From Hippasteria phrygiana (taxonomy: Eukaryota; Echinodermata; Asteroidea; Valvatida; Goniasteridae), in NCBI GenBank assembly GCA_037893225.1, contig JAZGUH010000539.1, forward strand, positions 124,001 to 188,000: a DNA stretch of 64,000 bases, read 5' to 3'. This document shows, piece by piece, positions 35,001 through 47,095 of this stretch. The first letter of the stretch is position 1. Each line of letters starts with the position of its first letter. The notes beneath the pieces are model-generated. The model was not told the origin of the DNA and did no database searches. It worked only from the letters and a program-made list of their open reading frames with translations. The translations under genes were made by a program, and so were the position numbers.

Positions 35001-35958
35001 GGTTGATATTTCATGCAATTATGAATGAGTAAAGCAAGTCCATACCCCAGGGAATTTGACAGGCATGGAGCAATAAATAAAAGGTAATCTGCACACAGAT
35101 GGTGGCCGGAAAGAAAATAAACATTGCGAGGTTTGAATTTTCTCCACAAGTTTTAAATCTAGGAAGCCGCCGATGATTGCAACATGTAGCGCCAGATCTA
35201 AGCTATCCATATATGTCAAAATTACTGCATTTGGTTGATATTTCATGCAATTATGAATGAGTAAAGCAAGTCCATACCCCAGGGAATTTGACAGGCATGG
35301 AGCAATAAATAAAAGGTAATCTGCACACAGATGGTGGCCGGAAAGAAAATAAACATTGCGAGGTTTGAATTTTCTCCACAAGTGTTAACTCTAAGAAGCC
35401 GCCGATAATTGCAACATGTAGCGCCAGATCTAAGCTATCCATACATGTAAAAAATACTGCATTTGGTTGATATTTCATGCAATTATGAATGAATAAAGCA
35501 AGTCCATACCCCAGGGAATTTGACAGGCATGGAGCAATAAATAAAAGGTAATCTGCACACAGATGGTGGCCGGAAAGAAAATAAACATTGCGAGGTTTGA
35601 ATTTTCTCCACAAGTTTTAAATCTAGGAAGCCGCCGACGATTGCAACATGTAGCGCCAGATCTAAGCTATCCATACATGTCAAAATTACTGCATTTGGTT
35701 GATATTTCATGCAATTATGAATGAGTAAAGCAAGTCCATACCCCAGGGAATTTGACAGGCATGGAGCAATAAATAAAAGGTAATCTGCACACAGATGGTG
35801 GCCGGAAAGAAAATAAACATTGCGAGGTTTGAATTTTCTCCACAAGTTTTAAATCTAGGAAGCCGCCGATGATTGCAACATGTAGCGCCAGATCTAAGCT
35901 ATCCATACATGTCAAAAATACTGCATTTGGTTGATATTTCATGCAATTATGAATGAGT
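31783..35958. repeat. Run of 18 consecutive class A monomers (M138-M155)
   Basis: Every left half from 31783 to 35958 is class A (a50, tct58-60, g72), whereas the rest of the array mixes A with B, C and D every few monomers. The right and middle parts still vary (1, 1t, 3; p, q, r, s). A shorter all-A run of nine monomers recurs in the second 16-mer copy (37583-39670). Confidence 0.88.
32247..35030. repeat. Domain III tandem 6-mer, two copies (1392 bp each)
   Basis: Copy 1 is M140-M145 (32247, 32479, 32711, 32943, 33175, 33407) and copy 2 is M146-M151 (33639, 33871, 34103, 34335, 34567, 34799). Shared order: A-1-p with t182, A-3-r, A-3-r, A-1-p with t171, A-1-p, then a sixth monomer that differs. 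In copy 1 the sixth is A-1-p with t171. In copy 2 the fifth has tgtCcaaa near 34752 and the sixth is A-1t-q. A third start (M152-M153, 35031) breaks off after the second monomer type. M139 (32015) is a t171 monomer preceding copy 1. Confidence 0.9.
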
Positions 35959-37582
35959 AAAGCAACTCCATACCCCAGGGAATTTGACATGCATGGAGCA
36001 ATAAATAGACGGTAACATGTACACAGATGTTGGCCGGAAAGAAAATAAACATTGCGAGGTTTGAATTTTCTCCACAAGTTTTAACTCTAAGAAGCCGCCG
36101 ATAATTGCAACATGTAGCGCCAGATCTAAGCTATCCATACATGTCAAAATTACTGAATTTGGTTGATATTTCATGCAATTATGAATGAGTAAAGCAAGTC
36201 CATACCCCAGGGAATTTGACAGGCATGGAGCAATAAATAGAAGGTAATCTGCACACAGATGTTGGCCGGAAAGAAAATAAACATTGCGAGGTTTGAATTT
36301 TCTCCACAAGTTTTAAATCTAGGAAGCCGCCGATGATTGCAACATGTAGCGCCAGATCTAAGCTATCCATACATGTCAAAATTACTGCATTTGGTTGATA
36401 TTTCATGCAATTATGAATGAGTAAAGCAAGTCCATACCCCAGGGAATTTGACAGGCATGGAGCAATAAATAAAAGGTAATCTGCACACAGATGGTGGCCG
36501 GAAAGAAAATAAACATTGCGAGGTTTGAATTTTCTCCACAAGTTTTAAATCTAGGAAGCCGCCGACGATTGCAACATGTAGCGCCAGATCTAAGCTATCC
36601 ATACATGTCAAAATTACTGCATTTGGTTGATATTTCATGCAATTATGAATGAGTAAAGCAAGTCCATACCCCAGGGAATTTGACAGGCATGGAGCAATAA
36701 ATAAAAGGTAATCTGCACACAGATGGTGGCCGGAAAGAAAATAAACATTGCGAGGTTTGAATTTTCTCCACAAGTTTTAAATCTAGGAAGCCGCCGATGA
36801 TTGCAACATGTAGCGCCAGATCTAAGCTATCCATACATGTCAAAAATACTGCATTTGGTTGATATTTCATGCAATTATGAATGAGTAAAGCAACTCCATA
36901 CCCCAGGGAATTTGACATGCATGGAGCAATAAATAGACGGTAACATGTACACAGATGTTGGCCGGAAAGAAAATAAACATTGCGAGGTTTGAATTTTCTC
37001 CACAAGTTTTAACTCTAAGAAGCCGCCGATAATTGCAACATGTAGCGCCAGATCTAAGCTATCCATACATGTCAAAATTACTGAATTTGGTTGATATTTC
37101 ATGCAATTATGAATGAGTAAAGCAAGTCCATACCCCAGGGAATTTGACAGGCATGGAGCAATAAATAGAAGGTAATCTGCACACAGATGTTGGCCGGAAA
37201 GAAAATAAACATTGCGAGGTTTGAATTTTCTCCACAAGTTTTAAATCTAGGAAGCCGCCGATGATTGCAACATGTAGCGCCAGATCTAAGCTATCCATAT
37301 ATGTCAAAATTACTGCATTTGGTTGATATTTCATGCAATTATGAATGAGTAAAGCAAGTCCATACCCCAGGGAATTTGACAGGCATGGAGCAATAAATAA
37401 AAGGTAATCTGCACACAGATGTTGGCCGGAAAGAAAATAAACATTGCGAGGTTTGAATTTTCTCCACAAGTTTTAAATCTAGGAAGCCGCCGATGATTGC
37501 AACATGTAGCGCCAGATCTAAGCTATCCATACATGTCAAAATTACTGCATTTGGTTGATATTTCATGCAATTATGAATGAGT
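33871..37582. repeat. Domain III HOR, 16-mer copy 1 (M147-M162, 3712 bp)
   Basis: Starts: 33871, 34103, 34335, 34567, 34799, 35031, 35263, 35495, 35727, 35959, 36191, 36423, 36655, 36887, 37119, 37351. Codes: A-3-r, A-3-r, A-1-p(t171), A-1-p(tgtCcaaa), A-1t-q, A-1-p(t182), A-3-r, A-1-p(c144), A-1-s, c8 B-2-q, D-1-p, A-1-p(c144), A-1-s, c8 B-2-q, D-1-p(t182), A'-1-p. All 16 recur in order 3712 bp later. Confidence 0.95.
35495..37350. repeat. 4-mer tandem duplication nested in the 16-mer (928 bp x 2)
   Basis: M154-M157 (35495-36422) and M158-M161 (36423-37350) both read A-1-p(c144), A-1-s, c8 B-2-q, D-1-p. The D monomer of the second copy has t182 and that of the first does not. The pair is carried along in the second 16-mer at 39207-41062, so the 4-mer duplication is older than the 16-mer duplication. 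Confidence 0.92.
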
Positions 37583-40500
37583 AAAGCAAGTCCATACCCC
37601 AGGGAATTTGACAGGCATGGAGCAATAAATAAAAGGTAATCTGCACACAGATGGTGGCCGGAAAGAAAATAAACATTGCGAGGTTTGAATTTTCTCCACA
37701 AGTGTTAACTCTAAGAAGCCGCCGATAATTGCAACATGTAGCGCCAGATCTAAGCTATCCATACATGTAAAAAATACTGCATTTGGTTGATATTTCATGC
37801 AATTATGAATGAATAAAGCAAGTCCATACCCCAGGGAATTTGACAGGCATGGAGCAATAAATAAAAGGTAATCTGCACACAGATGGTGGCCGGAAAGAAA
37901 ATAAACATTGCGAGGTTTGAATTTTCTCCACAAGTGTTAACTCTAAGAAGCCGCCGATAATTGCAACATGTAGCGCCAGATCTAAGCTATCCATACATGT
38001 AAAAAATACTGCATTTGGTTGATATTTCATGCAATTATGAATGAATAAAGCAAGTCCATACCCCAGGGAATTTGACAGGCATGGAGCAATAAATAAAAGG
38101 TAATCTGCACACAGATGGTGGCCGGAAAGAAAATAAACATTGCGAGGTTTGAATTTTCTCCACAAGTTTTAAATCTAGGAAGCCGCCGATGATTGCAACA
38201 TGTAGCGCCAGATCTATGCTATCCATACATGTCAAAATTACTGCATTTGGTTGATATTTCATGCAATTATGAATGAGTAAAGCAAGTCCATACCCCAGGG
38301 AATTTGACAGGCATGGAGCAATAAATAAAAGGTAATCTGCACACAGATGGTGGCCGGAAAGAAAATAAACATTGCGAGGTTTGAATTTTCTCCACAAGTT
38401 TTAAATCTAGGAAGCCGCCGATGATTGCAACATGTAGCGCCAGATCTAAGCTATCCATACATGTCCAAATTACTGCATTTGGTTGATATTTCATGCAATT
38501 ATGAATGAGTAAAGCAAGTCCATACCCCAGGGAATTTGACAGGCATGGAGCAATAAATAAAAGGTAATCTGCACACAGATGGTGGCCGGAAAGAAAATAA
38601 ACATTGCGAGGTTTGAATTTTCTCCACAAGTTTTAAATCTAGGAAGCCTCCGATGATTGCAACATGTAGCGCCAGATCTAAGCTATCCATACATGTCAAA
38701 ATTACTGAATTTGGTTGATATTTCATGCAATTATGAATGAGTAAAGCAAGTCCATACCCCAGGGAATTTGACAGGCATGGAGCAATAAATAAAAGGTAAT
38801 CTGCACACAGATGGTGGCCGGAAAGAAAATAAACATTGCGAGGTTTGAATTTTCTCCACAAGTTTTAAATCTAGGAAGCCGCCGATGATTGCAACATGTA
38901 GCGCCAGATCTAAGCTATCCATATATGTCAAAATTACTGCATTTGGTTGATATTTCATGCAATTATGAATGAGTAAAGCAAGTCCATACCCCAGGGAATT
39001 TGACAGGCATGGAGCAATAAATAAAAGGTAATCTGCACACAGATGGTGGCCGGAAAGAAAATAAACATTGCGAGGTTTGAATTTTCTCCACAAGTGTTAA
39101 CTCTAAGAAGCCGCCGATAATTGCAACATGTAGCGCCAGATCTAAGCTATCCATACATGTAAAAAATACTGCATTTGGTTGATATTTCATGCAATTATGA
39201 ATGAATAAAGCAAGTCCATACCCCAGGGAATTTGACAGGCATGGAGCAATAAATAAAAGGTAATCTGCACACAGATGGTGGCCGGAAAGAAAATAAACAT
39301 TGCGAGGTTTGAATTTTCTCCACAAGTTTTAAATCTAGGAAGCCGCCGACGATTGCAACATGTAGCGCCAGATCTAAGCTATCCATACATGTCAAAATTA
39401 CTGCATTTGGTTGATATTTCATGCAATTATGAATGAGTAAAGCAAGTCCATACCCCAGGGAATTTGACAGGCATGGAGCAATAAATAAAAGGTAATCTGC
39501 ACACAGATGGTGGCCGGAAAGAAAATAAACATTGCGAGGTTTGAATTTTCTCCACAAGTTTTAAATCTAGGAAGCCGCCGATGATTGCAACATGTAGCGC
39601 CAGATCTAAGCTATCCATACATGTCAAAAATACTGCATTTGGTTGATATTTCATGCAATTATGAATGAGTAAAGCAACTCCATACCCCAGGGAATTTGAC
39701 ATGCATGGAGCAATAAATAGACGGTAACATGTACACAGATGTTGGCCGGAAAGAAAATAAACATTGCGAGGTTTGAATTTTCTCCACAAGTTTTAACTCT
39801 AAGAAGCCGCCGATAATTGCAACATGTAGCGCCAGATCTAAGCTATCCATACATGTCAAAATTACTGAATTTGGTTGATATTTCATGCAATTATGAATGA
39901 GTAAAGCAAGTCCATACCCCAGGGAATTTGACAGGCATGGAGCAATAAATAGAAGGTAATCTGCACACAGATGTTGGCCGGAAAGAAAATAAACATTGCG
40001 AGGTTTGAATTTTCTCCACAAGTTTTAAATCTAGGAAGCCGCCGATGATTGCAACATGTAGCGCCAGATCTAAGCTATCCATACATGTCAAAATTACTGC
40101 ATTTGGTTGATATTTCATGCAATTATGAATGAGTAAAGCAAGTCCATACCCCAGGGAATTTGACAGGCATGGAGCAATAAATAAAAGGTAATCTGCACAC
40201 AGATGGTGGCCGGAAAGAAAATAAACATTGCGAGGTTTGAATTTTCTCCACAAGTTTTAAATCTAGGAAGCCGCCGACGATTGCAACATGTAGCGCCAGA
40301 TCTAAGCTATCCATACATGTCAAAATTACTGCATTTGGTTGATATTTCATGCAATTATGAATGAGTAAAGCAAGTCCATACCCCAGGGAATTTGACAGGC
40401 ATGGAGCAATAAATAAAAGGTAATCTGCACACAGATGGTGGCCGGAAAGAAAATAAACATTGCGAGGTTTGAATTTTCTCCACAAGTTTTAAATCTAGGA

Positions 40501-41294
40501 AGCCGCCGATGATTGCAACATGTAGCGCCAGATCTAAGCTATCCATACATGTCAAAAATACTGCATTTGGTTGATATTTCATGCAATTATGAATGAGTAA
40601 AGCAACTCCATACCCCAGGGAATTTGACATGCATGGAGCAATAAATAGACGGTAACATGTACACAGATGTTGGCCGGAAAGAAAATAAACATTGCGAGGT
40701 TTGAATTTTCTCCACAAGTTTTAACTCTAAGAAGCCGCCGATAATTGCAACATGTAGCGCCAGATCTAAGCTATCCATACATGTCAAAATTACTGAATTT
40801 GGTTGATATTTCATGCAATTATGAATGAGTAAAGCAAGTCCATACCCCAGGGAATTTGACAGGCATGGAGCAATAAATAGAAGGTAATCTGCACACAGAT
40901 GTTGGCCGGAAAGAAAATAAACATTGCGAGGTTTGAATTTTCTCCACAAGTTTTAAATCTAGGAAGCCGCCGATGATTGCAACATGTAGCGCCAGATCTA
41001 AGCTATCCATATATGTCAAAATTACTGCATTTGGTTGATATTTCATGCAATTATGAATGAGTAAAGCAAGTCCATACCCCAGGGAATTTGACAGGCATGG
41101 AGCAATAAATAAAAGGTAATCTGCACACAGATGTTGGCCGGAAAGAAAATAAACATTGCGAGGTTTGAATTTTCTCCACAAGTTTTAAATCTAGGAAGCC
41201 GCCGATGATTGCAACATGTAGCGCCAGATCTAAGCTATCCATACATGTCAAAATTACTGCATTTGGTTGATATTTCATGCAATTATGAATGAGT
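37583..41294. repeat. Domain III HOR, 16-mer copy 2 (M163-M178, 3712 bp)
   Basis: All 16 monomers of the preceding unit recur at exactly +3712 bp, including rare markers: tgtCcaaa at 34751/38463, the two c144 monomers, the two t182 monomers and the single 1t-q monomer. No indel separates the copies and I noticed no diagnostic difference, so this is among the most recent duplications here. M179 (41295) begins a third copy (A-3-r), after which the order changes. Confidence 0.95.
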
Positions 41295-42222
41295 AAAGCA
41301 AGTCCATACCCCAGGGAATTTGACAGGCATGGAGCAATAAATAAAAGGTAATCTGCACACAGATGGTGGCCGGAAAGAAAATAAACATTGCGAGGTTTGA
41401 ATTTTCTCCACAAGTGTTAACTCTAAGAAGCCGCCGATAATTGCAACATGTAGCGCCAGATCTAAGCTATCCATACATGTAAAAAATACTGCATTTGGTT
41501 GATATTTCATGCAATTATGAATGAATAAAGCAAGTCCATACCCCAGGGAATTTGACAGGCATGGAGCAATAAATAAAAGGTAATCTGCACACAGATGGTG
41601 GCCGGAAAGAAAATAAACATTGCGAGGTTTGAATTTTCTCCACAAGTTTTAAATCTAGGAAGCCTCCGATGATTGCAACATGTAGCGCCAGATCTAAGCT
41701 ATCCATACATGTCAAAATTACTGCATTTGGTTGATATTTCATGCAATTATGAATGAGTAAAGCAAGTCCATACCCCAGGGAATTTGACAGGCATGGAACA
41801 ATAAATAAAAGGTAATCTGCACACAGATGGTGGCCGGAAAGAAAATAAACATTGCGAGGTTTGAATTTTCTCCACAAGTTTTAAATCTAGGAAGCCGCCG
41901 ATGATTGCAACATGTAGCGCCAGATCTAAGCTATCCATACATGTCAAAAATACTGCATTTGGTTGATATTTCATGCAATTATGAATGAGTAAAGCAACTC
42001 CATACCCCAGGGAATTTGACATGCATGGAGCAATAAATAGACGGTAACATGTACACAGATGTTGGCCGGAAAGAAAATAAACATTGCGAGGTTTGAATTT
42101 TCTCCAAAAGTTTTAACTCTAAGAAGCCGCCGATAATTGCAACATGTAGCGCCAGATCTAAGCTATCCATACATGTCAAAATTACTGAATTTGGTTGATA
42201 TTTCATGCAATTATGAATGAGT
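41295..42222. repeat. Bridge M179-M182 with domain II markers
   Basis: M179 41295 A-3-r; M180 41527 A-1t-p; M181 41759 A(a40)-1-s; M182 41991 c8 B-2-q. The a40 marker and this order match M94-M97 and M116-M119, so the segment is domain II-type sequence 10 kb from the nearest other copy. M182 has tccAaaag near 42106, as does M46 near 10551. Confidence 0.88.
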
Positions 42223-45006
42223 AAAGCAAGTCCATACCCCAGGGAATTTGACAGGCATGGAGCAATAAATAAAAGGTAATCTGCACACAGATGGTGGCCG
42301 GAAAGAAAATAAACATTGCGAGGTTTGAATTTTCTCCACAAGTTTTAAATCTAGGAAGCCGCCGATGATTGCAACATGTAGCGCCAGATCTAAGCTATCC
42401 ATACATGTCAAAATTACTGCATTTGGTTGATATTTCATGCAATTATGAATGAGTAAAGCAAGTCCATACCCCAGGGAATTTGACAGGCATGGAGCAATAA
42501 ATAAAAGGTAATCTGCACACAGATGGTGGCCGGAAAGAAAATAAACATTGCGAGGTTTGAATTTTCTCCACAAGTTTTAAATCTAGGAAGCCGTCGACGA
42601 TTGCAACATGTAGCGCCAGATCTAAGCTATCCATACATGTCAAAATTACTGCATTTGGTTGATATTTCATGCAATTATGAATGAGTAAAGCAAGTCCATA
42701 CCCCAGGGAATTTGACAGGCATGGAGCAATAAATAAAAGGTAATCTGCACACAGATGGTGGCCGGAAAGAAAATAAACATTGCGAGGTTTGAATTTTCTC
42801 CACAAGTTTTAAATCTAGGAAGCCGCCGATGATTGCAACATGTAGCGCCAGATCTAAGCTATCCATACATGTCAAAATTACTGCATTTGGTTGATATTTC
42901 ATGCAATTATGAATGAGTAAAGCAAGTCCATACCCCAGGGAATTTGACAGGCATGGAGCAATAAATAAAAGGTAATCTGCACACAGATGGTGGCCGGGAA
43001 GAAAATAAACATTGCGAGGTTTGAATTTTCTCCACAAGTGTTAACTCTAAGAAGCCGCCGATAATTGCAACATGTAGCGCCAGATCTAAGCTATCCATAC
43101 ATGTAAAAAATACTGCATTTGGTTGATATTTCATGCAATTATGAATGAGTAAAGCAAGTCCATACCCCAGGGAATTTGACATGCATGGAGCAATAAATAG
43201 ACGGTAACATGTACACAGATGTTGGCCGGAAAGAAAATAAACATTGCGAGGTTTGAATTTTCTCCACAAGTTTTACCTCTAAGAAGCCGCCGATAATTGC
43301 AACATGTAGCGCCAGATCTAAGCTATCCATACATGTAAAAAATACTGCATTTGGTTGATATTTCATGCAATTATGAATGAATAAAGCAAGTCCATACCCC
43401 AGGGAATTTGACAGGCATGGAGCAATAAATAGAAGGTAATATGCACACAGATGTTGGCCGGAGAGAAAATAGACATTGCGAGGTTTGAATTTTCTCCACA
43501 AGTTTTAACTCTAAGAAGCCGCCGATAATTGCAACATGTAGCGCCAGATCTAAGCTATCCATACATGTCAAAATTACTGAATTTGGTTGATATTTCATGC
43601 AATTATGAATGAGTAAAGCAAGTCCATACCCCAGGGAATTTGACAGGCATGGAGCAATAAATAAAAGGTAATCTGCACACAGATGGTGGCCGGAAAGAAA
43701 ATAAACATTGCGAGGTTTGAATTTTCTCCACAAGTTTTAAATCTAGGAAGCCGCCGATGATTGCAACATGTAGCGCCAGATCTAAGCTATCCATACATGT
43801 CAAAATTACTGCATTTGGTTGATATTTCATGCAATTATGAATGAGTAAAGCAAGTCCATACCCCAGGGAATTTGACAGGCATGGAGCAATAAATAAAAGG
43901 TAATCTGCACACAGATGGTGGCCGGAAAGAAAATAAACATTGCGAGGTTTGAATTTTCTCCACAAGTTTTAAATCTAGGAAGCCGTCGACGATTGCAACA
44001 TGTAGCGCCAGATCTAAGCTATCCATACATGTCAAAATTACTGCATTTGGTTGATATTTCATGCAATTATGAATGAGTAAAGCAAGTCCATACCCCAGGG
44101 AATTTGACAGGCATGGAGCAATAAATAAAAGGTAATCTGCACACAGATGGTGGCCGGAAAGAAAATAAACATTGCGAGGTTTGAATTTTCTCCACAAGTT
44201 TTAAATCTAGGAAGCCGCCGATGATTGCAACATGTAGCGCCAGATCTAAGCTATCCATACATGTCAAAATTACTGCATTTGGTTGATATTTCATGCAATT
44301 ATGAATGAGTAAAGCAAGTCCATACCCCAGGGAATTTGACAGGCATGGAGCAATAAATAAAAGGTAATCTGCACACAGATGGTGGCCGGGAAGAAAATAA
44401 ACATTGCGAGGTTTGAATTTTCTCCACAAGTGTTAACTCTAAGAAGCCGCCGATAATTGCAACATGTAGCGCCAGATCTAAGCTATCCATACATGTAAAA
44501 AATACTGCATTTGGTTGATATTTCATGCAATTATGAATGAGTAAAGCAAGTCCATACCCCAGGGAATTTGACATGCATGGAGCAATAAATAGACGGTAAC
44601 ATGTACACAGATGTTGGCCGGAAAGAAAATAAACATTGCGAGGTTTGAATTTTCTCCACAAGTTTTACCTCTAAGAAGCCGCCGATAATTGCAACATGTA
44701 GCGCCAGATCTAAGCTATCCATACATGTAAAAAATACTGCATTTGGTTGATATTTCATGCAATTATGAATGAATAAAGCAAGTCCATACCCCAGGGAATT
44801 TGACAGGCATGGAGCAATAAATAGAAGGTAATATGCACACAGATGTTGGCCGGAGAGAAAATAGACATTGCGAGGTTTGAATTTTCTCCACAAGTTTTAA
44901 CTCTAAGAAGCCGCCGATAATTGCAACATGTAGCGCCAGATCTAAGCTATCCATACATGTCAAAATTACTGAATTTGGTTGATATTTCATGCAATTATGA
45001 ATGAGT
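42223..45006. repeat. Domain IV tandem 6-mer, two copies (1392 bp each)
   Basis: Copy 1 is M183-M188 (42223, 42455, 42687, 42919, 43151, 43383) and copy 2 is M189-M194 (43615, 43847, 44079, 44311, 44543, 44775). Order: A-1-p, A-1-p with t140 and c144, A-1-p, A(g80)-3-r, B-6-r, C(g81)-2-q. The t140/c144 pair creates a SalI site (GTCGAC) at 42593 and 43985, seen otherwise only at 47466. Confidence 0.94.
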
Positions 45007-47095
45007 AAAGCAAGTCCATACCCCAGGGAATTTGACAGGCATGGAGCAATAAATAAAAGGTAATCTGCACACAGATGGTGGCCGGAAAGAAAATAAACAT
45101 TGCGAGGTTTGAATTTTCTCCACAAGTGTTAACTCTAAGAAGCCGCCGATAATTGCAACATGTAGCGCCAGATCTAAGCTATCCATACATGTCAAAATTA
45201 CTGAATTTGGTTGATATTTCATGCAATTATGAATGAGTAAAGCAAGTCCATACCCCAGGGAATTTGACATGCATGGAGCAATAAATAGACGGTAACATGT
45301 ACACAGATGTTGGCCGGAAAGAAAATAAACATTGCGAGGTTTGAATTTTCTCCACAAGTTTTACCCCTAAGAAGCCGCCGATAATTGCAACATGTAGCGC
45401 CAGATAATAAGCTATCCATACATGTAAAAAATACTGCATTTGGTTGATATTTCATGCAATTATGAATGAATAAAGCAAGTCCATACCCCAGGGAATTTGA
45501 CAGGCATGGAGCAATAAATAGAAGGTAATATGCACACAGATGTTGGCCGGAAAGAAAATAGACATTGCGAGGTTTGAATTTTCTCCACAAGTTTTAAATC
45601 TAGGAAGCCGCCGATGATTGCAACATGTAGCGCCAGATCTAAGCTATCCATACATGTCAAAATTACTGAATTTGGTTGATATTTCATGCAATTATGAATG
45701 AGTAAAGCAACTCAATACCCCAGGGAATTTGACATGCATGGAGCAATAAATAGACGGTAACATGTACACAGATGTTGGCCGGAAAGAAAATAAACATTGC
45801 GAGGTTTGAATTTTCTCCACAAGTTTTAAATCTAGGAAGCCGCCGATGATTGCAACATGTAGCGCCAGATCTAAGCTATCCATACATGTCAAAATTACTG
45901 CATTTGGTTGATATTTCATGCAATTATGAATGAGTAAAGCAAGTCCATACCCCAGGGAATTTGACAGGCATGGAGCAATAAATAAAAGGTAATCTGCACA
46001 CAGATGGTGGCCGGAAAGAAAATAAACATTGCGAGGTTTGAATTTTCTCCACAAGTTTTAAATCTAGGAAGCCTCCGATGATTGCAACATGTAGCGCCAG
46101 ATCTAAGCTATCCATACATGTCAAAATTACTGCATTTGGTTGATATTTCATGCAATTATGAATGAGTAAAGCAAGTCCATACCCCAGGGAATTTGACAGG
46201 CATGGAGCAATAAATAAAAGGTAATCTGTACACAGATGGTGGCCGGAAAGAAAATAAACATTGCGAGGTTTGAATTTTCTCCACAAGTTTTAAATCTAGG
46301 AAGCCGCCGATGATTGCAACATGTAGCGCCAGATCTAAGCTATCCATACATGTCAAAAATACTGCATTTGTTTGATATTTCATGCAATTATGAATGAGTA
46401 AAGCAACTCCATACCCCAGGGAATTTGACATGCATGGAGCAATAAATAGACGGTAACATGTACACAGATGTTGGCCGGAAAGAAAATAAACATTGCGAGG
46501 TTTGAATTTTCTCCACAAGTTTTAACTCTAAGAAGCCGCCGATAATTGCAACATGTAGCGCCAGATCTAAGCTATCCATACATGTCAAAATTACTGAATT
46601 TGGTTGATATTTCATGCAATTATGAATGAGTAAAGCAAGTCCATACCCCAGGGAATTTGACAGGCATGGAGCAATAAATAAAAGGTAATCTGCACACAGA
46701 TGGTGGCCGGAAAGAAAATAAACATTGCGAGGTTTGAATTTTCTCCACAAGTTTTAAATCTAGGAAGCCGCCGATGATTGCAACATGTAGCGCCAGATCT
46801 AAGCTATCCATACATGTCAAAATTACTGCATTTGGTTGATATTTCATGCAATTATGAATGAGTAAAGCAACTCCATACCCCAGGGAATTTGACATGCATG
46901 GAGCAATAAATAGACGGTAACATGTACACAGATGTTGGCCGGAAAGAAAATAAACATTGCGAGGTTTGAATTTTCTCCACAAGTTTTAACTCTAAGAAGC
47001 CGCCGATAATTGCAACATGTAGCGCCAGATCTAAGCTATCCATACATGTCAAAATTACTGAATTTGGTTGATATTTCATGCAATTATGAATGAGT
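43615..47095. repeat. Domain IV HOR, 15-mer copy 1 (M189-M203, 3481 bp)
   Basis: M189-M194 are the second 6-mer. They are followed by M195 45007 A-3-q; M196 45239 B-5-r (233 bp); M197 45472 C-1-q; M198 45704 c8 B-1-p; M199 45936 A-1t-p; M200 46168 A-1-s; M201 46400 c8 B-2-q; M202 46632 A-1-p; M203 46864 c8 B-2-q. M202-M203 look like a local repeat of a two-monomer step. Private changes include actcAat in M198, tgTacaca in M200 and tttgTttg in M200. Confidence 0.9.
45403..45410. other. One-base insertion destroying the BglII site (M196)
   Basis: The sequence reads cagataataagc where other monomers read cagatctaagc. This makes a 233-bp monomer and is the only loss of AGATCT I noticed. The equivalent monomers at 48720, 50344 and 54985 are normal, so the change arose after the duplications that separate them. 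Confidence 0.85.

Noticed and set aside
45219..45590. Unusual overlapping minus-strand frames with a different C-terminal half
   Set aside because: They are caused by the one-base insertion at about 45405 in a single monomer, which shifts the frame.
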